64,000 nucleotides of DNA, from NCBI RefSeq assembly GCF_035083965.1, contig NC_089729.1, positions 20,359,964 to 20,423,963 of the forward strand, given 5' to 3'. Position 1 is the first letter of the stretch. Every line of letters starts with the position of its first letter. This stretch comes from Branchiostoma lanceolatum (lineage: Eukaryota > Chordata > Leptocardii > Amphioxiformes > Branchiostomatidae). This document shows positions 20,307 through 30,460 of this stretch, one piece after another. The notes below the pieces were generated by a model. The model was given only the letters and a program-made list of their open reading frames with translations. It ran no database searches and was not told the DNA's origin. The translations under genes and the position numbers were made by a program.

Positions 20307-20644
20307 TTATGAGACGCTAGCGCCGTACGTCGTACGTTTGAGAAGAAGTGGGAATAAATATATAAAGCTATGGTCACAATTGTGCGTTAGGGTTCGATAA
20401 GAGTACCTGGGAGTACCTGTACCAGTAAATCGCTGGTAAAGGTAACCATTGCCGAACGTAGTTTCACTCAATACATCTGCAATATATTGAACATGAGCGC
20501 TGGTACAGTAAACGTGTATGATAGTCCACTGTGTTCTACTGCTGCAGTGGTCAGAACATCCTACAGCCGCAATGAGTCTTTTTTCAATCCTCTCCACTTT
20601 ATCGCAAGCTTCCTTAGCTCCCGTAGGTAAGTATACGTGTATGC
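20307..20644 (-). CDS. Candidate terminal exon of an unrecognised gene
   Basis: The minus-strand acceptor ACATTATATTATTACAG precedes GCATACACG at 20644. After two bases the frame is open for 111 codons to a stop at 20307 (HVYLPTGAKEACDKVERIEK, CSDHCSSRTQWTIIHVYC). The amino-acid composition is ordinary for a protein and several Cys are present. No upstream exon was identified and the acceptor lacks a strong pyrimidine tract. No family is recognised. Confidence 0.3.
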
Positions 20645-20689
20645 CTGTAATAATATAATGTATTAGTGTATTCACAACATAATGTTCTC

Positions 20690-21310
20690 GATAGGAAAAT
20701 GCCAGACTATTGTAGTTCTACTACACGTAGTCAGAGGACGCTTTTGATCCATGAAGATGAGGCATTCTTGAAAATAGAAAACATGCAGTACTAGTAAGTA
20801 TTACTAGGTGACGTTTATGACCCATGGGCATAAAAGTGCTTTGGATTCGTTAGATTTTTCAACAGTGACGCGAGTTGTTGATTGTTTGTGAGTTTTATAA
20901 GTTCAAAACAAAGACGAATCATCATCCAGCTGCAGCAAACGAAGAATCTAATTTGGCAAGTTTTATACACGCAAATAATTGCTGAACACTCACACACAAT
21001 CCCACACATACACACACTTCCCGCCACGTGATATCTCTGTCCTTGGTGCTGAACACAACACCTGCCATAAATACAAACAGACCTGTTCGTGGCCCGGCGT
21101 CGATGGTTCGTCTTCTGACATAATCAGTACCATGTATTTCGTCTATTGTCCGTATAAACACGTGTAATCTAATGCGTCGATCGGGCACAGCAACATGCTT
21201 CACTGCTTGTCAACAGGACGGAGCCTGACCGCAAAATCAGTGATATGTGTGATTGAATATATGACGTTGCATTTTTACCTTCGCCAAGATGTTTATATTG
21301 GGGTTGTGTG
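20690..21310. other. Intergenic sequence with fragments of interspersed repeats
   Basis: TTGATCCATGAAGATGAG at 20.74 kb and GGTGCTGAACACAACACCTG at 21.05 kb are fragments of families seen elsewhere in the window. No gene recognised. Confidence 0.35.
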
Positions 21311-21312
21311 TC

Positions 21313-21344
21313 TATGTGCGTGTGTGTGTGTGTGTGCGTGTGTG

Positions 21345-21384
<40 letters not shown>

Positions 21385-21412
21385 TGTGTGTATGTGTGTG
21401 TCTGTGTGTTTC
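21313..21412. repeat. Compound microsatellite (TG)n and (GTGC)n
   Basis: TGTGTGTGTGCGTGTGTGTG followed by about a dozen GTGC units and TGTGTATGTGTGTGT. The Cys/Val-rich and His/Thr-rich ORFs across it are artefacts. Confidence 0.95.
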
Positions 21413-21599
21413 ACTCGAAACGTCGAGAATGGGTCTCCAAGATTTATAGAATTTCACGAACCCATGCTGCCACCATGATATTTTGAAGATTTAATGTTGT
21501 TGATTTGTTTAGAATTGAGTTATTGCTGAAACCATATCCTAATTGTATCATACAGTATTTACTATGACTGATTGAGTTACCTGTCGCCATGGTTAGAAA

Positions 21600-22280
21600 T
21601 TATGATAACTTTATTACACAACAATTGTACAATGTACAAAGTATGGCATCTACTGGTACATAACTACAGTTCCATAAGGCTAGTCTACCTAATACACGTG
21701 TGTAATATGAGATGAGAATGGGCTTTTACAACTATTGGAGGAATTTCTAACGTCTAGACATACTCTGATATATTTCCATATGTATACCATACAGGGGTTG
21801 TCACATTATGTACTTATATTTGCTGTTCAAGTCCATTGAGAAGAATCCTGGTATAAAAGATGATAACCTTGTGTATAGTAATAACGTATATCAAAATGTT
21901 TGGAACATACAATCAAAAAGTGATTTTCGTCTTCAATTGTAATTAGCTCTGGACAAAATGGAAAAACCCTCTGATCGAGATTTTTTAGTCTTCTGGTTTC
22001 TATACTTAAATTGTGACAGACAATTCTGAGTTTTGTGATTCACTACGTATACGTCAAGGCTCTTTATGTTTGAACTGCAACTTTTGTTATAATTCTTGCT
22101 AAAGGTGAAAAGGAAGCTTAAGGAAAGTTTGGAATTGATTACAATAGCGCAATGCCAATTTTGTACATGTATATCTTGTAAACGTTGCCGTACCTGAGTG
22201 GTGCTATATCTATACAGCATAATTTTTTCTGCCCGAAAGCTTTCATTGAACGCTGTGTCATGAAAAAAGTCCAAAATTGT
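21600..22280 (-). mobile_element. 3' fragment of a non-LTR retrotransposon (same family as at 33.7 kb)
   Basis: On the minus strand VRQRLQDIHVQNWHCAIVIN and SKLSLSF match LRSRLQDTHIQEWFSRIRSN and SKLSF of the LINE at 33.7-35.5 kb. The low-coordinate end carries the family tail AACTTTATTACACAACAATT, the complement of its AATAAAGTT end. It is 5'-truncated and frameshifted, hence dead. Confidence 0.7.
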
Positions 22281-22289
22281 ATCAACTTA

Positions 22290-22555
22290 TATATGCACAA
22301 CATTAAGGAAGGCGTTTTAGTCTATATCCAAGTACTTCAAAAGTAGATTTAACAAGCGATATGCCACTGATTGTTTATGATGTCAAGGAAATTCATCAGT
22401 TTCAAAACACATCGTCTTTTAGTATTGCGCCCTGGTACTTGAAACGAAGTTGCCAAGATGATCACAAGCACCCAAACAACATCAGTGGTTCCTTCATTTC
22501 ACGCTGAAGTGATCTGCCGTTTCGCTTAGATTTCAACGATTCGATCCAAACTCAG
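22290..22555. other. 3' flank of the membrane-protein gene
   Basis: No ORF or repeat terminus recognised. No clear minus-strand AATAAA was found near the stop at 22560. Confidence 0.3.
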
Positions 22556-22559
22556 AAGA

Positions 22560-22871
22560 CTAGTAGTACTTTCTTCGCCCGTTGTTTTTGATGAGTTTCT
22601 TTGTGTTGTTAATGTTTTTATTTTCACCTGAAGACGCGCCCTTCTCCTTAGGAGTAATACACAGACCTGAAGTCGACCTTCTCACAACCTTCGTGTTGTT
22701 CGTGGCTGCAGTTCCGCTGCTCCGCCGCGAGGGGGCGCTCTTTGATCCAGCTGACTTGGAGCGACGCCCTCGGCAGAAGATGAGCGTGACAGTCAAGAGG
22801 AACAAGGTCAGGAGAACCACAAAGTGAAGCGGGACATGAGCACCCTGGCCCGGCAAGTGGGTCGTGTTGTT
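22560..22871 (-). CDS. Terminal exon of a single-pass membrane protein (TM plus cytoplasmic tail)
   Basis: The minus-strand acceptor is CTTTGTTTTCTTGCCCACAG, exon start 22871, phase 0. It encodes NNTTHLPGQGAHVPLHFVV, a hydrophobic segment of about 20 residues (VPLHFVVLLTLFLLTVTLIF), then CRGRRSK as a stop-transfer and a basic, Ser-rich tail of about 65 residues ending RRKYY. It has an N-glycosylation sequon (NNTT) before the membrane. This is the layout of the C-terminus of a type I receptor or adhesion protein; the family is not identifiable from this part. It connects in phase 0 to the exon at 26523-26597. Confidence 0.6.
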   Translation of the reverse strand, partial: NNTTHLPGQGAHVPLHFVVLLTLFLLTVTLIFCRGRRSKSAGSKSAPSRRSSGTAATNNTKVVRRSTSGLCITPKEKGASSGENKNINNTKKLIKNNGRRKYY

Positions 22872-23087
22872 CTGTGGGCAAGAAAACAAAGTATGGAATA
22901 TGTGGGACACAAAACAAAAGCCTAATTACATTTTGCAACTTAAGTATTATTCAGTTCACGCACTTGTCTCCTGTTAAGCACACACAAAAAGATCTCAGTC
23001 TCTTCCGTTACTAAAGCTTACTAGCCTGCTAAAATGTTTTACTTCTGTTTTCTTCGTACCGTATTCCTGGTAAACCGCCTCATGGCG

Positions 23088-24396
23088 GCGGGTGTTTCAT
23101 GCATGTAAGACATCACGAAATCGCCGGCAGGTGCAGCGAGGGTTGCGGGCGGTTTTAGGCATTGTACCCGAGTGCCACGTCCTTGTGTGAGCGCCAGGGA
23201 CGGGGTTTCATACAAGACATCACGAAATCGCCGGCCGACCTACCTGCCGTTGAAACATTTGTAGACGACCGTGCGGACGGGTCTATGACAACAGACCCGT
23301 AACCACCAGAACACGGTAGCAACCTGAAAACAACGAGCCCGTGGAAGAGCCTGCTTCCAAGGTTAGATTTTCCACGTGCCAGATCCAGTATACACACAGG
23401 TGATGCATACCGAATCCCACGGTAGGTAGGTCATGTGGATCCGAGTATAAGCAGATCCCCATCTGCTAGCCTCCCAACGGCAAGACCTTCTAGGCAACTA
23501 CGCTACTACAGCCTACTACAGTCCATTCAAAGGACCCCTCTCGGAATAGACCCGCCCGCATTGTCGTCTACCAATGTTCCCACGGCAGGTAGGTCATGTG
23601 GATCCGAGTATAAGCAGTTCCCCATCCGCTAACCTCCCAGCGGAAAGACCGACTGCCCAACTACACTATGACAGCCAACTACAGACCATTCAAAGGACCC
23701 ATCTTGTCATAAACAAGTCGGTACGGTCGTCTACCAATGTTTGAACGGTAGGTAGGTCATGTCGGTCCGAGTATAAGCAGTTCCCCATCCGCTAGCCTCT
23801 CAACGGCAAGACCGACTACCAAACTACGCTACTACAGCCAACTACAGACCATTCAAAGGACCCATTTTGTAATAGACCCGTCCGCATTGTCGTCTACTAA
23901 TGTTTCCACGGCAGGTAGGTCATGTCGATCCGAGTATAAACAGATCCCCATCCGCTACTCTCCCAACGGCAAGAACTACTAGGCAACTACGCTACCACAG
24001 CCAACTACAGCCCATTCGAAGCTCTGTCTTGTCATAGACCCGTCCGCACGGTCGTTCACAAATGTTTCCACGGCAAGTAGGTAATGTCTGTCCGAGTATA
24101 AGCAGTTCCCTATTTGTTAGCCTCCCAACGGCAAGACCGACTACCCAACTACGCTACTACAGCCAACTACAGACCATTTAAAGGTCTGTCTTGTCATAGA
24201 CCCGTCCGCACGGTCGTCTACAAATGTATCCACGGCAGGTAGGTTGGCCGGCGATTTCGTGATGTCTTACATGAAACATTGTCCCTCACCCTAGCGCTCA
24301 CGCAAGGGTTTGGCACTCGAGTACAGAGCATGAAACCGCCCGCAACCCTCGCTGCGCCCGCCGGCGATTTCGTGATGTCTTTGATGAAACATCCGC
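23088..24396. mobile_element. MULE-like DNA transposon with internal tandem repeats
   Basis: It is flanked by a perfect 10-bp direct repeat CCTCATGGCG (23078-23087 and 24397-24406). The ends are GCGGGTGTTTCATGCATG and the complement GATGAAACATCCGC, and the inverted repeats extend inward about 200 bp (ACATCACGAAATCGCCGGC on both sides, then GACCGTGCGGACGGGTCTAT). The interior consists of about five units of 162-164 bp starting at 23423, 23585, 23748, 23911 and 24071 (GGTAGGTCATGTGGATCCGA). Long TIRs and a 9-11 bp target duplication are typical of Mutator-like elements. There is no transposase, so it is non-autonomous. Confidence 0.8.
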
Positions 24397-24474
24397 CCTC
24401 ATGGCGTAACACACTATCGCATTATCTGATCCCATGTATGGACTTGGCTATGGCTATGACGTAACACGCCAGCA

Positions 24475-24775
24475 GGTTTTGTACTGAAGAGTAAAAGCTG
24501 CATATCCGGACAGATCTCTTTGATCCACTCACACCGGGATGGATTCCTACACTTTTGGATAAGCGTGATGGGTCCGTCGTTAACATGCTCGAGGTGTGGC
24601 TCTCCTTAAACACAGGACAACCATCTATATTTCAACGCCCTATTCGAGGGACGTCCATAGCCGAAAGTAGGTCCCCTTTTACACCTATGTCGACTGAGAA
24701 AATTGGATCCGTATTTGAGGACAGCCACACCTCGAGAACGTTAAAGAACCCATCACACTCCATCCGGCCGTGTGA
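24475..24775 (-). mobile_element. Diverged SINE fragment
   Basis: It shares GATGGGTCCGTCGTTAACATGCTCGAGG- and TATTCGAGGGACGTCCATAG-like words with the better copy at 26.09-26.51 kb (CGAGGGACGTCCGTAACCG). Same orientation, lacking the tRNA-like head. Confidence 0.55.
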
Positions 24776-24857
24776 GTAGATAGTCCAGTCTTACGTAGCT
24801 TGTACATACTGTACAAAACTTGTGTGTTACGCCTGCAGATGGCTTACCGATTATGCG

Positions 24858-24903
24858 AAACAAACAAACAAACAAACAATCAAACAAACAAACAAACAAA
24901 GAA
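24858..24903. repeat. (CAAA)n microsatellite
   Basis: About eleven CAAA or CAAT units, with GAAACAAACAAACAAACAAA at the start. Confidence 0.95.
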
Positions 24904-24964
24904 GTATAATGGTAGATCATTGTTGACGGTTTACCTTGTTACTCAAAGTTAGTTACAATCCTCT

Positions 24965-25138
24965 TCACAACCTTTCGGTGAATGTGGGCGTTGCCCATCT
25001 CCGTTTCGGAGTGCTAATTATAGCAGAGTGAGCGGTGTGCATATGTGCCATCTTCTATGTCTTTGGCCGGAGTTTGAACCTGTGACCTCCCAAATACAAA
25101 GCGACCACACTACCCTGTAGGCTATTGCACCGGTCTCT
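24965..25138 (-). mobile_element. tRNA-derived SINE head
   Basis: The reverse complement reads CCGGTGCAATAGCCTACAGG as an A-box region and CAGGTTCAAACTCCGGCC as the B box. It is the same SINE type as at 43.35-43.65 kb. Confidence 0.6.
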
Positions 25139-25204
25139 AGTCACTACCGCACGGTATCAGCAAGGCAAGGATATACTTCAACATGTCCAGTCACAAGACA
25201 GCTT

Positions 25205-25452
25205 AAGTCCCCCTCTCACTGCATCCGCCGCACGCTGGCAGCGTCGCTGCGGCCGATCGAATTGACAAAGCCCTCAACGAATTTCATCGACAAAAAAGGA
25301 ACATATTTCGACTTTGTGTGTTTTGTTGTCTTTTTGGTCATACTTGTACGTTTTGATTGATATCCCCATGATAAAGTCAAGGGTAACACACATCTAGTTC
25401 ACGACGCAGCGACGACGCCAGCGTGCCGCGGGTCCAGTGAGCGGGGGGCTTT
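25205..25452. mobile_element. MITE with 50-bp TIRs, Harbinger-like
   Basis: The ends are AGTCCCCCTCTCACTGCATC and the complement of GGTCCAGTGAGCGGGGGGCT; both arms continue into CGGCACGCTGGC and CGTCGCTGCG. It is flanked by TTA on both sides (AGC-TTA and TTA-ATT). A 3-bp TTA/TAA duplication and G/C-rich ends fit PIF/Harbinger. No ORF. Confidence 0.7.
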
Positions 25453-26080
25453 AATTTTGCAGACCGATCCTGACTGCACATCGCAGTTAAGCCAATGATT
25501 GCATGGAAATTTGCAGTTTGACCAATGAGAGACTGGCTGCATGTTAGGTCAAACATTTGCATTTGCATTTCATGTTCATTTCTTTTCCTTTTTTTGTTCC
25601 GACATAGATTTTATTAATGTGCCTATAGTTAATTTTATTTTAAACATTTTTATTCGGACATACATAAGTACATAACATAGCATAACACTACATAACAGCA
25701 CATTTACATATTTAATATTACATCATAAAAAAAAGGATGTGAGAAGAAATGTATATAAACAAAAAAAAACAAAAAATATATATGCATCAGTTGAATACAC
25801 CAATATCATTAATCACAACACCAAAAACAAGCATCACAGAACATTTACAAAATCAAAACAAAGAAATGTTACAAATTAACAAAAACACAGTAAAAAAACA
25901 GGAATAAGGAAACATCAGCTGATTAACCTTTCCACAAATAACCCACCAACCGGAGTAACAGACTCATGTTCATTTCGCATGTCTACGTTTGACGGACGTG
26001 GGCAGGTCTATGGGATCAGTCTGTTGTTAGAGATCTACCGTTTCCATAACATCACCTCGTGGTTTGAAACTTTCTATTGG
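25453..26080. other. AT-rich sequence, no gene
   Basis: A-rich segment 25640-25930 with CATAACATAGCATAACACTA and many AACAAA words, perhaps a degraded retroelement tail. No ORF or splice pair. Confidence 0.35.
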
Positions 26081-26084
26081 GTAG

Positions 26085-26510
26085 GCCGATAGGCCGACTA
26101 CTCTCTCTTCGCAGCCCGGGACCGAATTGCGATGAGCGCACAATTGGCGGGCCTGGAGCGAGTGCCATTCAGCGCTAACTCAGGTGACCTCAATCCGACA
26201 ATTGCCCCATGTGCGGCCATAGGACTGTAGGTTTTGAACCACTCAAACCGGGAAGGACCTCTACTCTTTTCGATATGTGTGGTGGCTTCTTTAACGTGCT
26301 CGATGTGTGGCTCTCCTCAAAAACGGTACCTCCATTAACGTCCTATCCGAGGGACGTCCGTAACCGAAGCTAGGTACTCATTTACACCTGAGTGAAGTAA
26401 GGAAAGTCGTGTAAAGTGCCTTTCCCAATGTCACAACATCGGGGCATATCGGTGGTTTCGAACCCGGGACCTCACAGAAACACCCTACTGATTGTGCCAC
26501 GCAATGCCAC
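26085..26510 (-). mobile_element. tRNA-derived SINE, minus strand
   Basis: The head on the minus strand shows GTGGCACAATCAGTAGGG (A box) and CCCGGGTTCGAAACCACC (B box), followed by the body with GGGAAAGGCACTTTACACGA and CTTACTTCACTCAGGTGTAA. The intron of the membrane-protein gene hosts it. Confidence 0.72.
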
Positions 26511-26522
26511 ACAATATCTCAC

Positions 26523-26597
26523 CTTAGCTATCCCGTACCCCCTGGAAGCTGTAGAAGCGGCGTTGTGAATTTTGTAGCCAGTTCTCGTCGTCTCCGA
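26523..26597 (-). CDS. Internal exon of the membrane-protein gene
   Basis: The minus-strand acceptor TTTGAGTTTCTTTCTTTCAG and donor AAG|GTGAGATA bound exactly 75 nt, read as SETTRTGYKIHNAASTASRG then YGIAK in phase 0. Both neighbours are also phase 0, so the three exons splice without a frame change. The other two frames do not fit as well (one has a stop). It would be the stalk region before the membrane segment. Confidence 0.6.
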
Positions 26598-26694
26598 CTG
26601 AAAGAAAGAAACTCAAATTTCATAGATATGTACCAGAATGTTGCACAATGCACATTAATGAGCACATGCGGATCGAGTCACTAGTTATAATATT

Positions 26695-26900
26695 ACGCCA
26701 AATAACAGTTACTCAAGCAACTGGATATGATTTTGGAAACGGTCAGACGTTTCAAGTAGCACCCACTACTTAAAATTTTTGTCAGTGACACTACTACTGC
26801 GGTAAAGTGTTACTGACAAAAAGTAGTGGATGCTACTTGAAACGTCTGAACGTTTCCAAAATCATATCCAGTTGCTTGAGTAACTGCTATTATTTGGCGT
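26695..26900. mobile_element. Near-perfect palindromic MITE, 206 bp
   Basis: ACGCCAAATAACAGTTACTC ... GGATATGATTTTGGAAACG pairs with CGTTTCCAAAATCATATCC ... GAGTAACTGCTATTATTTGGCGT around a loop near 26800. Each arm is about 95 bp. Confidence 0.9.
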
Positions 26901-26909
26901 ATCTTATTA

Positions 26910-27512
26910 CATGGATGTCTAACCTTCATTAGAATGTTATTTTGCAGCTGACTATAGCGCTTCGGCGCTCGTTTGAGTTTACTAACTGTCATCCAAAAAT
27001 AATATAAAATGTCATATCTTTACCGAGTTCTCCATATTTCCTTAGTCTTTATGCGAATAATGCATGGGCACCTTTACGTCGTCAGCCACCAAAAAAGATG
27101 TGAAGAAAACGGCTTTGTGGACAAGAGCTTACGGGAAAACACACATGTACATAACTAAGCCCTAGGGTACCGGGGTCGCATTCCGGTCACAGCATGGCCA
27201 TGGAATCTCCAAGCAGATGTTGGGTTCGGTTCAGTGTTTTACGCTTTTGATGTCTTTCCCTGAGTGAACCGCGTTTTCATCTTTTCGCCTCCCTTGAAAC
27301 GTGAACCACTTGAAATGTAGAAAATGCTTAGAAAATATGCGTAAAATACTGTGTCGAACCCTGCATCTGCTTTGAGATTATGTTTATGTGCACACTATGA
27401 AAGTATGAGGCGAATATGAACTTGTTCTTATTCGCCTCCTACTTTTAAACGATGACGCTAGTCTAATAATAAGAGCTAAGTAAACTAACAATTAGGATCA
27501 GGACCATATTAC
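26910..27512. other. Intron of the membrane-protein gene
   Basis: Contains solitary ends of the CTCCAAGCAGATG family at 27206 (AATCTCCAAGCAGATGTTGG) and its complement at 27365 (CATCTGCTTTGAGATTATG), delimiting a possible MITE of about 175 bp. Otherwise nothing is recognised. Confidence 0.4.
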
Positions 27513-27638
27513 CTTTGTTAACACCAGTGTGTCAGTCTGAAGGTCCTCGGCGTCGAAAACCCGTCTATGAAAGACTGGCTTCTTGGAGCGTCGCCTGCCC
27601 ATAGTTCTTTTGGGATATAAAAGTCGGTCTGACTTAAG
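27513..27638 (-). CDS. Internal exon of the membrane-protein gene with a basic cleavage-like site
   Basis: The minus-strand acceptor GCCATTGTACTGAACTCACAG and donor AAAG|GTAATA bound 126 nt = 42 codons in phase 0. The translation includes LYPKRTMGRRRSKKPVFHRR and ends DTLVLTK. RRRSKK resembles a proprotein-convertase site, common just before the membrane anchor in several receptor families. I infer it is extracellular, upstream of the TM exon. No domain is recognised; upstream exons were not found with confidence. Confidence 0.55.
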
Positions 27639-27899
27639 CTGTGAGTTCAGTACAATGGCAGGTAAGGTTTTGGTTTGAACGGAAACCCTGAATATAATGC
27701 TCAATGTCTTTTCGATACCCTGTCCGTGTGTACACTTTCGGAGTGTAACGATGTGCTAGGGTGGTCAGTGGTCCAAATGAAGGCATCCCTCATCTTCCCT
27801 TATACCCAAATCCGTCCCTAAACAATATTTCACCCACGGTCATATATGCCTGTCTGGTGATGGACTACCTAGTTAGTTACACATCATTGATAACAGTTA

Positions 27900-28190
27900 T
27901 TAGGCATTGGTCGATTCATCATGGGTATCCATATTTGGAAAGAGGTACCAGTCTACCTCAGAATTACCAAATACATCTGAACCACCCTTCTCATGATTTC
28001 CTAGAAATTGAATTAAGTCAACTTCCAACAAACATAGGTCACTAGCGGAGTATTTCAATTCCATACGGAAGAGCTGATTTTTCCTCAATCCATATGGTCC
28101 AATTTTGGGCACAGAAAAACAAATATGCGTAATCTTTTTACTTACTTTTCTTCTTTGTATGTAAGGGCCCGGTCGATTAATTTTTCCTTT
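27900..28190 (-). other. Open frame, possible upstream exon of the membrane-protein gene
   Basis: A minus-strand frame of about 95 codons has ordinary composition (KIGPYGLRKNQLFRMELKYS, DLCLLEVDLIQFLGNHEKGG) and stops at 27900. It begins without an ATG. A phase-0 donor-like GAG|GTAGAC within it would connect to the exon at 27638, but it is weak. No domain is recognised. Confidence 0.22.
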
Positions 28191-28209
28191 ATTGTTTTGG
28201 AAAACAATA

Positions 28210-28491
28210 ACCAAAGAGGTTTGATATATAAAACCTCCTTGCTATAACAAACAATAAAATATTTTTGGGCTATTTTTCTTTATGGTATTTTGTAAGCGTT
28301 TGAAAGAGAACAGCAGAAAAAGAAGCAGAAGGGCATAATAATGGTCCGCATTTGATGAGCTAGAGCATGTGACTATAGACAAAGACAATATTAATGAGAA
28401 CTGTTGTCTTGTTGGGTCGATTGCCATTGTTAAAATGATTTCTATTCATTATTTTGTCTTCAAGTTTAAACGTTTTCTATATTAGCGGGAA
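28210..28491. other. No gene recognised
   Basis: AT-rich, with only a minus-strand short ORF rich in Ser, Leu and Tyr. No repeat end. Confidence 0.35.
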
Positions 28492-28788
28492 TCATTCCGT
28501 CCCATGAAGAGGAGTAGTGCTTTGATCAAAATGCGAAGGCGGCCAGCACGGTTCCCTGTTAGCAGTCCAATCATGGCGTCTATACACGCGTACATCTGTC
28601 ACTTTTTTTAACGTTTTAGGAACAAAATCCTTGCCCAGGGCCAAGAAACTGTCCGTAGTAAATATATTGCTCTGACTCCGATAGCAACTGTGGGACGCGC
28701 GTGTTGGGTCAAGGATATTCAATATTGCGTCTATATCAAACCTCCTTGGTTGGGTAAAAAGGTCAAGAGGTGAGTCCGGGGTGGTCAT
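28492..28788 (-). other. Unrecognised 98-codon ORF, possible exon or retroelement fragment
   Basis: From an ATG at 28788 the frame reads FDIDAILNILDPTRASHSCY, FLALGKDFVPKTLKKVTDVR, HDWTANREPCWPPSHFDQ and stops at 28492. Codon use looks protein-like. No strong splice sites bound it. A second minus ORF upstream (28804-29055) begins with a hydrophobic segment (LSFWVFFLFWVLLF) and ends in a different frame just before this one, so a frameshifted single ORF is possible. Function unknown. Confidence 0.28.
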
Positions 28789-29099
28789 CAGGCCGTCCTG
28801 ATCTTATAAGGCATCCGTTAACGACCAGCATCCGTCTTGGTCATCCTCGGAGATTCCGATGGTCAGTTGTCGCCTTGCTGGCTCCTTGTTGGCGCCATTG
28901 TGAAAATGATGAATGCTTTCTGATAGCCCAAACCGCCAATAGCATATATTTGTAATAATTAAAAGATTATGGCGCCTTTTAAGGGAATTCTTGTCACTAA
29001 ACAGGAGGACCCAAAACAAAAAAAATACCCAGAATGAAAGGGTTATTACTACCAAGTTGAAGTAGGACTATTTCCAACGGTAGAATTGATATGCTTTAA

Positions 29100-29927
29100 G
29101 AGGGTCTGCATGGGGGGGTCCTGGCAACGCTTAACGGTAAATTCAGGCCAGCCGATAACGCTTAACGGTAAATTCAGGCCGGCCGATAACGCTTAACGGT
29201 AAATTCAGCATTTTTAGAACATGATATACCACAGAATTCAACGTTGTTTTGCCACTAGTAGTCCTGATCTTGTGGCAAGAGACCTATTACGCTATGCCAT
29301 TCTCGCACGCCTGCTCCGAACCCTTTAAATTCGGCGGCGACAGGAAATTTCATGATCACGATGACGAGCGCCAAAGGCGCGACGAAAATTTTGAAATCTT
29401 GACCCTCTGAAACGCTATTTCTTGCATTCTGAGGCAGGCCCGGCATGCTAGCCTGAAAAATTTTTTTAGGGTAGCGAGTGTAGGAGCCCCGGTAGAAATA
29501 GGATGGCACCCAGGCTACGGCATGCACCCGGGGAAAATTTCAAAATCTTGAACCGCGAAACGCTTAATTTCCTGAATTTTGAGGCGAAAACTTTGCTAGT
29601 AGAGTGATAAATAAAAGTGTTTCAGCTTAAGATTTTGTGGGGGGCGCCCTTCCGACATATTTTCGCCGGAGCCGTGTGCTCCCTGGAGAAAATTTTGAAA
29701 TCTTGACCCACTGAATTGCTTTTCCTGCGTAACGAGGAATTACTCAATAACGCTTAACGCTGAATTCAGGATGACAAATAACGCTTAACGAGGAATTAAA
29801 ACGACCAGTAACGCTTCACGAGTAATATACCGATAACGCTTAACGGTAAATTCAGGGCGGCCGGTAACGATTAACGGTGAATTAAAATCGCTCGTAACGC
29901 TTCACGAAAAAGGGCATGCAGACCCTC
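29100..29927. mobile_element. Non-autonomous TIR transposon with 6-bp target duplication
   Basis: A perfect 13-bp TIR GAGGGTCTGCATG / CATGCAGACCCTC is flanked by CTTTAA on both sides (29094-29099 and 29928-29933). Subterminal copies of CGCTTAACGGTAAATTCA occur three times at the left (29129-29210) and in variant form five to six times at the right (29750-29910), which look like transposase-binding repeats. The ORF inside (29255-29527) has no recognisable domain. Confidence 0.8.
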
Positions 29928-30109
29928 CTTTAAACTTAATCATATTTCCCTCGTCATTCCTTATAGAATATAATTCAACCTGCTACCTAACTCTGTAACT
30001 AATAGAGAACGGTGTGCCGAACAACTAGTTCAGTTAAAACATCGTCAGTCCATTAGCTCACGGGCACCCGGGAATGTGTACCTACAAGTTGAACACTAGG
30101 TACAGATAA

Positions 30110-30460
30110 CTGCCATGATATGCCTGTACTGTGATGTGCTAAATGTGCCAGCGTTTTTAAGGCATTGGGAGAAACCTACTAGTAAAGGACTATGTCCCAT
30201 TTTTTTAGGCCGAAGGGGCAGTGGGTTATTATCCACTGTGTCCAGGGCAGTGTATTGGAAGGCGGAACCCATCCCTCTCCTTCCACCGCCTTTTAGTTTT
30301 ACCTCCCCAACCGAAGTCAGGTACCTATTTCTTCATACCTGGGTGGAGTGAGGAAACAATATGTAACATAGGAGGCATGTCAGGGAATTCGAACAAAGAC
30401 CTCTGGGTTCTGGGCCAAACAACTAAACCGTTACGCCAACATGACGTGAACGCAATTGTA
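30110..30460 (-). mobile_element. tRNA-derived SINE, minus strand
   Basis: The minus strand shows GTTGGCGTAACGGTTTAG (A box) and TTGTTCGAATTCCC (B box), then the body with CCTCACTCCACCCAGGTATG and GTAGGTTTCTCCCAATGCC. ORFs across it (30115-30697) are not genes. Confidence 0.68.

Noticed and set aside
21169..21486. Cys/Val-rich and His/Thr-rich ORFs
   Set aside because: Translations of the TG and GTGC microsatellite on both strands.
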